Assembly (NCBI GenBank): GCA_934621485.1
Contig: CAKTUS010000001.1
Span: 1 to 64,000, forward strand
DNA: 64,000 bases
Direction: 5' to 3'
From: an uncultured Clostridia bacterium
GTDB taxonomy: Bacteria; Bacillota; Clostridia; Christensenellales; Aristaeellaceae
Shown one piece after another: positions 15,988-24,981 of the stretch. The notes below the pieces were generated by a model. That model saw nothing but the letters and a program-made list of their open reading frames with translations, was not told the origin of the DNA and ran no database searches. The position numbers and the translations under genes were made by a program. Within the stretch, counting starts at the first letter, position 1. The number at the start of each line of letters is the position of its first letter.

Positions 15988-17529
15988 ATGAAACGGTTTT
16001 TTGCCCTGCTCCTGTGTCTGGCGCTGCTTGTGCCCTCCGTTTCCCTGGCGGATACGGAGGATTACACGGTGGCCGGCAAGCTGTTTAAGCAGCTGTGGGC
16101 CGGCAGCGGCTTCAGCGGCGTTCTCACCCTGGACATAACGGATAAGGCGGGGGCAAGTACCCTGCAAAAACCGGTAACGGCAAACGTGGACTACATTTAT
16201 GTGCGTCCTGCCCAGAGCGACCCGGGGCAGTACCGGCTGGACCTGACCCTGATGGATGGGGAAAGCGCCACCAGCGCCGCTCATCTTCAGGTGCGGGAGG
16301 GCGTGCCGGCCTTCCAGGCGGATGTTATCAGTCCCGACTGGTACAGCCTTGCGCCGGTGGAAACCGATGGCGCTTCCGCCTTTAGCCAGGCCGCCCAGGG
16401 ATTGCTGGAGGCTACCGGTGTGCCGGGCATCAGCCGCGCCGCGCTGGAAATGCTGGCGGGGCTGCAAACCAGCGATGCGCTGACAGAGGCGCTGGACAGC
16501 TATACCACCCGCATCGACCTGTGGATTGAAGGTTTCCGCCAGGAGGCCAAGCTGGGCAAGCTGGCCGACGGCACCACCACCATGGAGGTGAGCTATCAGG
16601 TGCCTGCTCAGGCCGTGAAGGCCCAGGCAAAGCAGCTGGTGCTGGATGTGCTGAACGACCAGCCTACCCTGCAGGCCCTCACCCAGGCTTTGGGCGAGGA
16701 AACGGCCTCCATCCTGCTGAATCCGACGCTGCAAAGCTACTATTTTCAGGCGATTGACAATCTGCCCCTGAGCGGACAGCTGGCCCTGTCCCGCACGGTC
16801 AGCCTGAAAAACGAAACCCTGGCGCTGCACCTTTCTCTGCCCCTGTATGATGAGCAGGGCGGCGCTGTTACGCTAAGCTACGACCGCAGCCGGGGTGAGG
16901 GCGACCTGCCTGATGATAACGTTATCAGCCTGGAAAGCGACCTGCGCAAGCTGACCCTCAGTTTTCAGGAATACAGCAGCATGACCGACGTGCGCGTGGT
17001 GCGCGGTACGCTGCGCAGCGAGCCCAAGGGAGCCCAGCCCTTTACCGTGGACGATGGCGCGGCAAAGCAAACTCTGGCCCTGGCCTTCACCCTGCGCCAG
17101 CAGGAAAGCGAAAGCGTGGACGAACAGCAGCAGGACGTGTATACCTATGACGCTATCCTCAACCTGTCCCGGGACGGCGAGGGCGAAGACCTGGTGGCCG
17201 TGCCGGAAATGGAAATGACCCTTTCCTCCCGCTTCGTAAGCAAGGCGCTGAAATCGGCCGCTACGGAGGTAAGCGCTAGCCTGACCCTTGGCGGCGACGG
17301 CCTGGACAACGCCATAACCCTGACCCTGGAAGGCAAGAGCCGGAAAAAGTGGGAGCCGGAACAGCTGCCGGACGATATGGTGTATGTAAATGAAATGACC
17401 CAGGAGGATTTGGCGGCGCTGCTGCCCGGCGCTGCCGCCCGGTTTGCCGCTTTGGCAGGCCAGTATGCGGCCGCTCCCGCACAGGAAACGGAAACCTCCC
17501 CGCAGCCGGAAACCACGCCGGAAGCATAA
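15988..17529 (+). CDS. Secreted protein of unknown function (second of a pair)
   Basis: The 513-residue protein has a signal peptide (MKRFFALLLCLALLVPSVS, LAD) and a beta-rich body with repeated amphipathic strands around the ALSRTVSLKNETLALHLSL region. The tail is rich in Ala, Gln, Glu, Thr and Pro (AAPAQETETSPQPETTPEA), like a wall-spanning linker but without a sorting signal. It has an AAGGAGAGG ribosome site. Length, export mode and position match the preceding protein. I recognise no domain. A promoter for glnA starts 8 bp after its stop. Confidence 0.8.
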   Translation: MKRFFALLLCLALLVPSVSLADTEDYTVAGKLFKQLWAGSGFSGVLTLDITDKAGASTLQKPVTANVDYIYVRPAQSDPGQYRLDLTLMDGESATSAAHLQVREGVPAFQADVISPDWYSLAPVETDGASAFSQAAQGLLEATGVPGISRAALEMLAGLQTSDALTEALDSYTTRIDLWIEGFRQEAKLGKLADGTTTMEVSYQVPAQAVKAQAKQLVLDVLNDQPTLQALTQALGEETASILLNPTLQSYYFQAIDNLPLSGQLALSRTVSLKNETLALHLSLPLYDEQGGAVTLSYDRSRGEGDLPDDNVISLESDLRKLTLSFQEYSSMTDVRVVRGTLRSEPKGAQPFTVDDGAAKQTLALAFTLRQQESESVDEQQQDVYTYDAILNLSRDGEGEDLVAVPEMEMTLSSRFVSKALKSAATEVSASLTLGGDGLDNAITLTLEGKSRKKWEPEQLPDDMVYVNEMTQEDLAALLPGAAARFAALAGQYAAAPAQETETSPQPETTPEA

Positions 17530-17536
17530 GAAAAAC

Positions 17537-17566
17537 TTGACAAAACCGCTGTGACGGGTTCATAAT
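17537..17566 (+). promoter_or_regulatory. Sigma-A-type promoter upstream of glnA
   Basis: A perfect -35 TTGACA (17537-17542) and a -10 CATAAT (17561-17566) are separated by 18 bp. A complete intrinsic terminator lies between this promoter and the glnA start. Confidence 0.7.
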
Positions 17567-17581
17567 GCCAACATGCAAAAG

Positions 17582-17614
17582 GGCGGCGCAAGCCTATGGC
17601 TGCGCCGCCTTTTT
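17582..17614 (+). terminator. Terminator in the glnA leader (possible attenuator)
   Basis: The perfect 9-bp stem GGCGGCGCA-TGCGCCGCC with a 10-nt loop is followed by TTTTT. It lies about 10 nt after the predicted transcription start and 33 nt before glnA. It may end the upstream operon, attenuate glnA, or both. I see no obvious antiterminator partner in the short leader. Confidence 0.8.
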
Positions 17615-17646
17615 GTGAGAAAGCACGCGCAAAAGGGGTTGGAAGC

Positions 17647-19740
17647 ATGGACAATCCACTGGAGAGGTTTGGCGAATCGGTATTTGACGATACCATGATG
17701 CAAAAGCGCCTGCCCAAGGAAACCTATCAGGCCTTAAAGCGCACCATGGAGGAGGGCCGCTCGCTGGATCCGGCTATTGCCAGCGTGGTGGCCAACGCCA
17801 TGAAGGATTGGGCGCTGGAAAAGGGCGCAACGCACTACACTCATTGGTTCCAACCCATGACCGGCGTTACTGCGGAAAAGCACGACGCCTTCATCAGCCC
17901 GCAGAAAAACGGCAAGGTGATTTTGGAGTTTAGCGGCAAGGAGCTTGTGCGCGGCGAAACGGACGCCAGCTCCTTCCCCTCCGGCGGCCTGCGCGCCACC
18001 TTTGAGGCCCGGGGCTATACCGCCTGGGACCCCACCAGCTATGCCTTCATCAAAGACGGCACCCTGTGCATCCCTACGGCCTATTGCTCTTACGGCGGTC
18101 AGGCGCTGGATAAAAAAACGCCCCTGCTGCGCTCCATGCAGGCCCTAAGCAAGCAGGCTCTGCGCATCCTGCGCCTGTTTGGCAATCAGGAAGCGGTACG
18201 GGTGTATCCCACCGTGGGCCCGGAGCAGGAATACTTTCTGGTGGATAAAGAGGTTTACCGCAAACGCCCCGACCTGATGGTAACCGGCCGCACCCTGTTT
18301 GGCGCCAAGCCGCCCAAGGGGCAGGAGCTGGACGACCATTTCTTTGGCGTCATCAAGCCCCGGGTGCAGGCTTTCATGAAGGAGCTGAACCAGGAGCTGT
18401 GGAAGCTGGGCGTGCTGGCCAAGACCGAGCATAACGAGGTAGCCCCCGCACAGCACGAAATGGCCCCCGTATTCAACACCGTAAACATTGCCGCCGACCA
18501 CAACCAGCTGACCATGGAAATCATGAAAAAGGTAGCCGACCGCCACGGTCTGGTGTGCCTTTTGCACGAAAAGCCCTTTGGCGGCGTAAACGGCAGCGGC
18601 AAGCACAACAATTACGCTTTGTCTACCGATAAGGGCGTGAACCTGTTGGAGCCCGGCGACACCCCAAGCGAAAACGCGCAGTTTTTGGTGTTCCTGTCCG
18701 CGATTATCGCCGCAGTAGACGATCATCAGGATCTGCTGCGGGTAACGGTGTCCTATGCAGGCAACGACCATCGCCTGGGCGCCAATGAGGCCCCGCCGGC
18801 TATCATCTCCATCTTCCTGGGCGACGAGCTGAACGCGGTGATTGAAAGCATTGTGTTTGAAAGCAAGTATGCCGCCCATGAGCGCAGCCAGATGAGGCTG
18901 GGCGTACACATTTTGCCCAAATTTCCCAAGGATTCCACCGACCGCAACCGTACCTCGCCCTTTGCCTTCACCGGCAACAAGTTTGAGTTCCGCAGCCTGG
19001 GCAGCTCTCAGTCCATTTCCGGGCCCAATGTGGTGCTTAACACCATCATCGCCGATCAGCTCATGCGCATGGCGGATGAGCTGGAAGCCGCGCCGGACTT
19101 TACCGCCGCTGTGGACGCGCTGATTCGCAAAACCCTAAAGGCTCACATGCGCATCATTTTCAACGGCAACGGCTACGACGACGCCTGGGTGGCCGAGGCA
19201 AAGCGCCGTGGGCTTTTGAACCTGCGCACCACCGTGGACGCCCTGCCCTATTACATCGCGCCGGAAAACATTGCTCTGTTTGAGCGGCAAAAGGTGTTCA
19301 GCGCCGAAGAAGTGCAGAGCCGCTACGAAATGAAGCTGGAAAACTATGTGAAGGTCATTGATATCGAAGCCCTGAGCATGATTGACATTGCCCGGCACCT
19401 GATTTTACCGGCCGCCATTCACTACAGCGGCGACGTGGCCGGAGAAATTCGCCAAAAGAATGATACCATGCCGGAATTGGGCTGCATGACAGAAAAGGAC
19501 CTGCTGACCCGGCTGAGCCGTCATACCGACGGGCTGTATGAGTGCATCGGTGCGCTGGAAAAGGCGCTGGACCATATGGACCAAAGCAGCGACCTGCTGC
19601 TTCAGGCGCAATACACCCGCGACCGGGTGGTGCCTGCCATGGAGGCCCTGCGGGCACAGGGCGACGCGCTGGAATTGCTGGTGGCCAAAGCCTATTGGCC
19701 CATGCCCACCTACCATGATTTAATGACCAGCGAGGGCTGA
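17647..19740 (+). CDS. glnA: Glutamine synthetase, type III
   Basis: This enzyme makes glutamine from glutamate and ammonia with ATP. The 697-residue length, the GSIII N-terminal extension ([12 protein letters not shown], then [20 protein letters not shown]) and the catalytic segments [23 protein letters not shown] and [11 protein letters not shown] identify the large type III form and not the roughly 450-residue GSI. The ATG at 17647 has a GGTTGGAAG-type site and opens with [15 protein letters not shown]; an upstream in-frame extension would pass through the leader terminator. It is monocistronic. Control by the leader hairpin is likely but unproven. Confidence 0.96.
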   Translation: MDNPLERFGESVFDDTMMQKRLPKETYQALKRTMEEGRSLDPAIASVVANAMKDWALEKGATHYTHWFQPMTGVTAEKHDAFISPQKNGKVILEFSGKELVRGETDASSFPSGGLRATFEARGYTAWDPTSYAFIKDGTLCIPTAYCSYGGQALDKKTPLLRSMQALSKQALRILRLFGNQEAVRVYPTVGPEQEYFLVDKEVYRKRPDLMVTGRTLFGAKPPKGQELDDHFFGVIKPRVQAFMKELNQELWKLGVLAKTEHNEVAPAQHEMAPVFNTVNIAADHNQLTMEIMKKVADRHGLVCLLHEKPFGGVNGSGKHNNYALSTDKGVNLLEPGDTPSENAQFLVFLSAIIAAVDDHQDLLRVTVSYAGNDHRLGANEAPPAIISIFLGDELNAVIESIVFESKYAAHERSQMRLGVHILPKFPKDSTDRNRTSPFAFTGNKFEFRSLGSSQSISGPNVVLNTIIADQLMRMADELEAAPDFTAAVDALIRKTLKAHMRIIFNGNGYDDAWVAEAKRRGLLNLRTTVDALPYYIAPENIALFERQKVFSAEEVQSRYEMKLENYVKVIDIEALSMIDIARHLILPAAIHYSGDVAGEIRQKNDTMPELGCMTEKDLLTRLSRHTDGLYECIGALEKALDHMDQSSDLLLQAQYTRDRVVPAMEALRAQGDALELLVAKAYWPMPTYHDLMTSEG

Positions 19741-19812
19741 CGACTGTGCTCTTGCAAGCATTCGTTAAGTCTGGCAGGCCCACTTTCCATTTTGGCTTGT
19801 CAAAACGCCATG

Positions 19813-19848
19813 GGTGATATCGGAGGGCTACGGCCCTCCGATATCACC
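19813..19848. terminator. Strong hairpin downstream of glnA
   Basis: Perfect 16-bp arms (GGTGATATCGGAGGGC and its complement) enclose the loop TACG. No T-run follows. It forms the left flank of the type A element that starts at the next base, and its CGGAGGGC core also occurs inside type B elements. Confidence 0.6.
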
Positions 19849-19995
19849 GTCGAAAACCCTCTGCGAGAGATCGCGTCCGTGCACACGGCTGCGTTTGTTC
19901 GCAGGGAAAATGCTGCGGCATAAGGCTTAGGGGCTCCGCCCCTAAAACCCGGCAGGAGGCACTGCCTCCTGCACCTCCACTTTTTCAGCAACCTG
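19849..19995. repeat. Type A element, copy 3' of glnA
   Basis: The left end GTCGAAAACCCT and the right end CTTTTTCAGCAACCTG match the element at 7293-7441, and the core GGCTCCGCCCCTAAAACCC lies at 19932-19950. A stem-loop with a T-run (19996-20019, ACCACCAG-CTTTG-GTGGTGGTTTT) follows the right end directly. Confidence 0.75.
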
Positions 19996-20067
19996 ACCAC
20001 CAGCTTTGGTGGTGGTTTTGATTGCGGACCCGGCGGCATGTACGTTGGCAGACTTGCTGCGAAAGGC

Positions 20068-20212
20068 TCAGCCTGTTGAAAAAAAACTGTGGGCGGGTGC
20101 GCGCCCGCGAACACGGCCACGCTGATTCGCGGACAAAGCGTTTCGGCATAAGGCGGGCGGAGCCCCCAAAACCCCGGCTGGAGACAGTGAGACTTCCTTT
20201 TCTGACAACCGG
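20068..20212. repeat. Diverged type A element between glnA and the ABC operon
   Basis: The left end TCAGCCTGTTGAAAAA and the right end CCTTTTCTGACAACCGG flank an interior with GCGTTTCGGCATAAGGC and GGAGCCCCCAAAACCCC, clearly related to the neighbouring type A copy and to the copies at 34515 and 54339. It is the second element in the same convergent gap. Confidence 0.65.
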
Positions 20213-20256
20213 AGCCCTGCGCGCTTTGCCGCCAGGCCGGCTTTTTTGACGACATG

Positions 20257-20293
20257 AAACGGGCTCTGATTCTTCAAAATCAGAGCCCGTTTT
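20257..20293 (-). terminator. Terminator of the first ABC importer operon
   Basis: The 14-bp arms AAACGGGCTCTGAT and ATCAGAGCCCGTTT with an 8-nt loop, A- and T-rich at the outer ends, could act in both directions. It sits 20 bp after the permease stop. Confidence 0.85.
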
Positions 20294-20313
20294 GATGAAA
20301 TCAGGGAGAAGCG

Positions 20314-21156
20314 TCAGCCCTTCACCGCGCCCGCGGTAACGCCCGCGATGATGTATTTCTGACAGAACAGGTAGAACACCACAATGGGGATAATGCTCAG
20401 CAGAATCAGCGCCATCACCGCGCCCAGATCCACATGGCCGTAGCTGCCCTGCAAATACTGGATGTGAATGGGAATGGTGCGGTACTTGGTGCGGTCCAGC
20501 ACCAAATAGGGCAGCAGATAGTCGTTCCATACCCACATGATTTCCAAAACACCCACGGAAATGATAATGGGCTTGAGCATGGGGAATACCACGCTGAAGT
20601 AGGTACGCACGGGGCCGCAGCCGTCAATGGCGGCCGCCTCCTCAATTTCCAGTGGGATGCCCTTCACAAAGCCCACAAACATGAACACCGCCAGACCCGC
20701 GCCAAAGCCCAGATAAATGACGGGAATGGTCCAGGGCGTATCCAGATGCAAATCCCGGGCGGTTTTCGCCAGGGTGAACATCACCATCTGGAAGGGCACC
20801 ACCATGCTGAACACGCACAGGTAGTACACCACCTTGGAGAAGGGATCGTTCACACGGGAAACGTACCAGGCCGCCATGGAGCAGCACACCAGAATCAGTG
20901 CGGCGGAAAGCACGGTAATCAGCAGGCTGTAGCCGCCGCAGGCCAGGAAGGAGTATTCTCCCAGAAAAATGCCGTTTTCAAAGTTCTGCCAGCCCATAAA
21001 GGTGTCCGCATTGGGCAGGGCAAACACATTGGTATTGATGGCGGCGTTGCTTTTGAAGGCGTTGTACACCACCACGATAATTGGCATCATGTACACCAGG
21101 GAAATGACAACAAACAATAGCGAAAGGAAGTCTTTGAACCGACGGTCGCGCTTCAT
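20314..21156 (-). CDS. Carbohydrate ABC transporter permease, MalG type
   Basis: A 280-residue CUT1-family inner permease with six predicted membrane helices. The EAA loop that contacts the ATPase is visible as EEAAAIDGCGPVRTYFSVVFPMLKP, shown here only in part. It pairs with the MalF-type permease, whose stop overlaps this start by a base. It is closely related to the permease at 42144-42980; long shared stretches include VVYNAF/VAFNSL, YYLCVFSMVVPFQMVMFTL and WNDYLLPYLVLD. No ATPase gene is in this operon, so a shared MsmX-type ATPase elsewhere is expected. Substrate unknown, likely a sugar or oligosaccharide. Confidence 0.92.
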   Translation of the reverse strand: MKRDRRFKDFLSLLFVVISLVYMMPIIVVVYNAFKSNAAINTNVFALPNADTFMGWQNFENGIFLGEYSFLACGGYSLLITVLSAALILVCCSMAAWYVSRVNDPFSKVVYYLCVFSMVVPFQMVMFTLAKTARDLHLDTPWTIPVIYLGFGAGLAVFMFVGFVKGIPLEIEEAAAIDGCGPVRTYFSVVFPMLKPIIISVGVLEIMWVWNDYLLPYLVLDRTKYRTIPIHIQYLQGSYGHVDLGAVMALILLSIIPIVVFYLFCQKYIIAGVTAGAVKG

Positions 21157-22061
21157 TATTGCTGCACCTCCTTGGAGTGGGTGGCGCGCATCTGAACGAG
21201 GGCAATGGCAGCCACCAGAATGAAGAACAGCACAGCCTTCGCCTGTCCTACGCCGCGAGACTTGGAGTTCAGGTAGAAGGTGTTGTAAATGTTCAGCGCC
21301 AGCATTTCCGTGGTTTTAATGGTGGTTCCGTTCTGGAACACAAAAGGCTGGCCGCCGTTCAAAACCAGGTTCTGGTCAAACAGCTTGAAGCCGTTGGTCA
21401 GGCTCAGGAAGGTGCAAATGGTGATGGAGGGCATTACCGTGGGAATGGTAATGCGGGTAAGGGTCTGCCAGCCGTTAGCGCCGTCAATGCGGGCGGCTTC
21501 CAGCATATCCTCCGGCACGGACTGAAGGCCAGCGATGTACACAATCATCATGTAGCCGATTTGCTGCCAGCTGATAACGGCAATCAGGCCCCAAAAGCCG
21601 TAATTGGTGTCCAGCACAATGGCCTTGGGCAGCAGCGTGGAAAAAATGATGGACCAGATATAGCCCAGCACAATGCCGCCAATCAGGTTGGGCATGAAGA
21701 ACACGCTGCGGAACACGTTGGCGCCCCGAATCCCCCGGGTGAGGGCATAGGCCACCGCAAAGGCCAGCACATTGATGATGACCAGCGAAACCAGCGCCAC
21801 CAGCGCCGTATACCAGAAGGCGTGGAAGAAGCCGGGGTCAGAAATAGCCCGGAGGTAGTTGTCCAGGCCGATCCACTTGGCGTTGGAGGTGGTGGTGAAT
21901 TTGCAGAAGGAAAGATAGATGCCTTTCAGGAAGGGGTACAGAAAGCCGATGCAGAACGCCACAAACGTGGGCAGCAGGAAAATGGCGAAGCACCGCTGGA
22001 TGGGCCGGCGGATCAGGTTGGAGTTGACCGTTGAGGTGCTGTTCCGCTTTTTCTTTTTCAT
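21156..22061 (-). CDS. Carbohydrate ABC transporter permease, MalF type
   Basis: The 301-residue permease has a short Lys-rich cytosolic start (MKKKKRN), a first helix near residues 25-45, a MalF-type periplasmic loop and the EAA motif EAARIDGANGWQTLTRITIP. The ATG at 22061 has GGAGG 8 nt upstream and is preferred over an in-frame TTG 15 bp earlier. It is the middle gene of binding protein, MalF, MalG and has a close paralogue at 41287-42147 with the same order. The partner ATPase is missing from the locus. Confidence 0.92.
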   Translation of the reverse strand: MKKKKRNSTSTVNSNLIRRPIQRCFAIFLLPTFVAFCIGFLYPFLKGIYLSFCKFTTTSNAKWIGLDNYLRAISDPGFFHAFWYTALVALVSLVIINVLAFAVAYALTRGIRGANVFRSVFFMPNLIGGIVLGYIWSIIFSTLLPKAIVLDTNYGFWGLIAVISWQQIGYMMIVYIAGLQSVPEDMLEAARIDGANGWQTLTRITIPTVMPSITICTFLSLTNGFKLFDQNLVLNGGQPFVFQNGTTIKTTEMLALNIYNTFYLNSKSRGVGQAKAVLFFILVAAIALVQMRATHSKEVQQ

Positions 22062-22167
22062 AAGCCGCGCCTCCAAAAGGATGTGTCAAACGGGTGGAAA
22101 TGGAAGAAAAAAGGGGAGCGGGGCCAAGCCCGCTCCCCTTTCGTAACATGCTTATGCAGCAGATGGA

Positions 22168-23439
22168 TTATTGATTCGCATACTGGGTGGCCCAGCCGTC
22201 CACGAACGCGGATACCACGTCGTCCCAGGAGCCGGTGCCGGCAGAATACTGGGTCAGGGCAGCCACAACGCCAGCGCGCCATTCGTCCACGTTGGGGGTG
22301 TAGTTGAAAGCCCAGGTTACAACGTAGTTGCCATCAGCGATGTACTTGTTGGCGTCGTTGAAGAACACGTTGGCGGAAGCCTTGGCATTCTTGAAGGGGA
22401 TGGGGCCAAACTCATCGGCCATCATGGTGGTGCCTTCGTCGCTGGTTACAACCCAGGTCAGGAAGTCCAGGGTGGCCTTGATGTCGGCTTCGGAAGCCTG
22501 GCTGTTCACAGCCCAGCAGTTCTCGGTGCCGCAGGCCAGGCCGGCCTTTTCCTCGCCGTCCACACCGCAGTAGATGGGAATCATGGCCAGATCTTCGTCC
22601 TTCATGCCGAAGGTGCCGGTCAGGTTGGCGTACTCCCAGGTGCCGTTCTGGTAGAAGGCAGCCTTGCCCTCGCCAAACTCAGCCTCGGCCATGTCGCCGG
22701 TAGCGGTGGCCAGCTGGGCAGGATCGGTGGAAGCGTCGGTGATGTACAGATCCCAGATGTTCTTGTAGGCATCCAGGTAGCTGCCCTTGATGGTAGCGGG
22801 CTTCTCGGTCACGCCGTCATCGCGGAACTCGTAGTACAGAGGCATGTTGGCCAGGTGACCGGAGAAACGCCAGCTGCTGGAGCCGTCCAGGCCGGCGGAG
22901 GTGAAGGCGTCAAAGCCCAGCTCGTCCTTGCGGGCGTGGATGTCGTCGGCAACGGCCTTCAGGGACGCGAAGTCCTTGATTTCCTCAACGCTGTGGCCGG
23001 CCTTCTCCAGCAGAGCCTTGTTGGCGATGATGCCGAAGGCTTCGTAGCAGTAGCCCACAGCCAGCAGTTCGCCGTTTTCGCCGTAAAGGTTGAAGTCCTC
23101 GGTGGTCAGTTCCTTGGCCAGGTCGGTGTCCTTCAGATCCAGCAGATAGTCGCGCCAGGTGTCGATGCCGGCCTGGTTGCCGCACTGGAACAGAGTGGGG
23201 GCGGAAGCGCCCTTGTCCATTTCAGCGGTCAGGGTTTCGGAATAGGTGCCGGAAGCGGCGGTAACAACCTTGACTTCCACACCGGTCTTTTCAGTGTAGA
23301 CCTTCGCCAGGTCCTGCCAGGCCTGATCGGCTTCGGGCTTGAAGTTCAGGTAGTACACTTTGCCTTCTTCAGCGGAGGCCACGGTGACCAGAGAGAGCAC
23401 CATAGCCAAGGCCATAACGATAGCCAGCAGTTTTTTCAT
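22168..23439 (-). CDS. Extracellular sugar-binding protein of a CUT1 ABC importer
   Basis: The 423-residue protein has a signal peptide (MKKLLAIVMALAMVLSLVTV, ASAEEG cleavage) and a classic type 1 solute-binding body, opening KVYYLNFKPEADQAWQDLAK and ending WDDVVSAFVDGWATQYANQ. No Cys lipobox is present, so it is predicted to be cleaved by signal peptidase I and not lipid-anchored, which is unusual for a monoderm importer. The ATG at 23439 follows AAAGGGG. It is the first gene of its operon, driven by a near-consensus promoter with a cre-like operator downstream of it. It is homologous to the protein at 39902-41290. Confidence 0.92.
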   Translation of the reverse strand: MKKLLAIVMALAMVLSLVTVASAEEGKVYYLNFKPEADQAWQDLAKVYTEKTGVEVKVVTAASGTYSETLTAEMDKGASAPTLFQCGNQAGIDTWRDYLLDLKDTDLAKELTTEDFNLYGENGELLAVGYCYEAFGIIANKALLEKAGHSVEEIKDFASLKAVADDIHARKDELGFDAFTSAGLDGSSSWRFSGHLANMPLYYEFRDDGVTEKPATIKGSYLDAYKNIWDLYITDASTDPAQLATATGDMAEAEFGEGKAAFYQNGTWEYANLTGTFGMKDEDLAMIPIYCGVDGEEKAGLACGTENCWAVNSQASEADIKATLDFLTWVVTSDEGTTMMADEFGPIPFKNAKASANVFFNDANKYIADGNYVVTWAFNYTPNVDEWRAGVVAALTQYSAGTGSWDDVVSAFVDGWATQYANQ

Positions 23440-23525
23440 GATGGATACCCCTTTTCTGATTATTGCAGCAGACAAAGCCTGCCGCCGATGGGTTGTGACA
23501 GAAGAGTGTTTGTCGTTTTGATGAG

Positions 23526-23539
23526 TGGAAACGTTTGCA
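23526..23539 (-). promoter_or_regulatory. cre-like operator (candidate CcpA or LacI-family site)
   Basis: TGGAAACGTTTGCA fits the TGNAANCGNTNNCA pattern of catabolite-responsive elements. It lies about 20-30 bp downstream of the predicted transcription start of the sugar-binding protein operon, a position that would block elongation or clearance. Confidence 0.6.
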
Positions 23540-23564
23540 CATCCATCTGCCAACTCGCATTATT

Positions 23565-23594
23565 ATCATAACAACGATTGTACAAATTGTCAAT
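23565..23594 (-). promoter_or_regulatory. Sigma-A-type promoter of the first sugar ABC operon
   Basis: On the minus strand a perfect -35 TTGACA (23589-23594) and a -10 TATGAT (23565-23570) are separated by 18 bp. The leader before the binding-protein start is about 120 nt and contains the cre-like site. Confidence 0.75.
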
Positions 23595-23698
23595 AGGTTT
23601 ACCAAAATTTCTGGAGATTTTGCCGGGGTGGATGAAAGACCGCCCCGGCACGGGATTTTAGATCCCTAAAAGTCCACCGGACGATCCTTCGGGCTGTC

Positions 23699-23901
23699 TC
23701 AGGCCGTCAAAAAAGCTCGCCAGGCGGCGAGCTTTTCTGCCGAGAAGAGCTCTTTGCCTGCTGCCTGCGGATCGCCGGGCGCAAAGCGCGTAAGGAAAGC
23801 CTTGCTGCGCAAGGCAACCGAAACCGACGTACACGCCGCCGGTTTCGGAACCAAAATCGGAGGGCTGCGGCCCTCCGATGCCTCTCAGGGGCTTTTCAGC
23901 A
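23699..23901. repeat. Type B element, copy 3' of the SH3-repeat gene
   Basis: The left end TCAGGCCGTCAAAAAAGC leads into a stem-loop AAAAGCTCGCC-GGCGAGCTTTT. The interior has CGAAACCGACGTACACGCC and the palindrome CGGAGGGCTGCGGCCCTCCG, both shared with copies at 34744, 39609, 47348 and 58858. The right end (GGGGCTTTTCAGC) is degenerate. The SH3-gene terminator follows at once. Confidence 0.75.
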
Positions 23902-23905
23902 TAGG

Positions 23906-23943
23906 AAAACGCCTGCCATTCTTCGTCGAAAGGCGGGCGTTTT
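23906..23943 (-). terminator. Terminator of the SH3-repeat gene
   Basis: The arms AAAACGCCTGCC and GGCGGGCGTTTT with a 14-nt loop are T-rich at the outer end on either strand. It sits 16 bp after the stop codon. Confidence 0.8.
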
Positions 23944-23958
23944 CACAAAAAGAACCTG

Positions 23959-24903
23959 TTAATCGGAAAAGGTGGTCTGCGAACGCCGCATAAATCCGGT
24001 AGTTCCGTCCGCCCGCACATGCAGCCAGCCGCTGTCCACCACTCCCAGCACTTCGATTTCAGCGCCGGCAGCCAGGGATTTGCTCTTTCCGCCGCCCTTC
24101 TCGCTCTGGTACAGGGTCGCGCCGGATGCGCCCGCCCGTACCGTAGGAATCCCATAATAAGTGGGGTTGGGGCCTTCCCCTTCAATGTACAGATACCGGC
24201 GCTGCATCCAACCCGTGCGTCCGTACATCTTCACCTGAAGCCACTGTCCGTCCTCGCTGAAGCCCAGCAGGGTTCCAACGCAGCCGTTGTAGTACTTGCC
24301 CATGTCCTGGCCGGTTTTGGCGGGGGTTTTGCGCAGGTGCAGCCGGTCGGCCGGGTTGGGGTTGGAAACATACACGTTGCAGCCGCCGTTCTTCAGGGAG
24401 AGCAGGGCGGGGTGATTTTGGGCTACGGTGCAGGCCACCGTTCCCTGTTCGCCCGGCAAATACGCCTTCAGATACCACAGGCCGTCGGCCTCGTTTACGC
24501 CCATCAGGGAAACCGGCGTGCCGGCAGGCAGTTTCTTTCCGCTGCCGATGGCGACGAAATCCGTGACGTCGGCAGCGGTCACATACTGGGGCATGGCGTT
24601 TTCGGGCTTTGTTTGGCTCAGATACCGATACTGCATCCAGCCTTCCAAACTCAGGCCGTGGACGGTATCGTCCACCCGCACCTTTACCCAGTCTCCACCG
24701 GAATCGGAAATCTGCGTGATGGGCGCGCCGTTGTAAAACTTGCCTAAGGAGCGGGAAGCGGCATCCGGCTGCCGGCGCAGGTGCAGCCGGTCGGCCGGGT
24801 TGGGGTTGCGGATATACAACAGACCGTCTCCAGCCAGCGCCAGGGAAGGCAGCACACACAGCAATAGCAGCGTAGCGGTCAGGAAGGAAAGAAATCGTTT
24901 CAT
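23959..24903 (-). CDS. Secreted protein with three SH3-like repeats
   Basis: The 314-residue product has a signal peptide (MKRFLSFLTATLLLLCVLPS, LALAG). Two near-identical bacterial-SH3-like repeats cover about residues 29-95 and 177-239; each starts with NPNPADRLHLR, continues with GK.YNG and ends GWMQ.RYL. A third, more divergent SH3 unit lies near 253-311 (VRAGASGATLYQSEKGGG to GWLHVRADG). Such repeats usually bind cell-wall peptides or target enzymes to the wall; no catalytic domain is present. Start choice: the ATG at 24903, after AGAGAGGACGACAGCTG, gives the signal peptide. It lies 78 bp downstream of the rluD-like gene. Confidence 0.82.
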   Translation of the reverse strand: MKRFLSFLTATLLLLCVLPSLALAGDGLLYIRNPNPADRLHLRRQPDAASRSLGKFYNGAPITQISDSGGDWVKVRVDDTVHGLSLEGWMQYRYLSQTKPENAMPQYVTAADVTDFVAIGSGKKLPAGTPVSLMGVNEADGLWYLKAYLPGEQGTVACTVAQNHPALLSLKNGGCNVYVSNPNPADRLHLRKTPAKTGQDMGKYYNGCVGTLLGFSEDGQWLQVKMYGRTGWMQRRYLYIEGEGPNPTYYGIPTVRAGASGATLYQSEKGGGKSKSLAAGAEIEVLGVVDSGWLHVRADGTTGFMRRSQTTFSD

Positions 24904-24981
24904 CAGCTGTCGTCCTCTCTTGTGGAAATGCCTGGAATACTCATACAACGACAGCTGAAGAACCTTTCTTCCCTCGGCGCT

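Noticed and set aside
23699..23901. Type B hairpins as riboswitches or small RNAs
   Set aside because: Copies occur at unrelated genes, mostly at 3' ends, in both orientations and with variable interiors, which fits mobile elements better than cis-regulators of one pathway.
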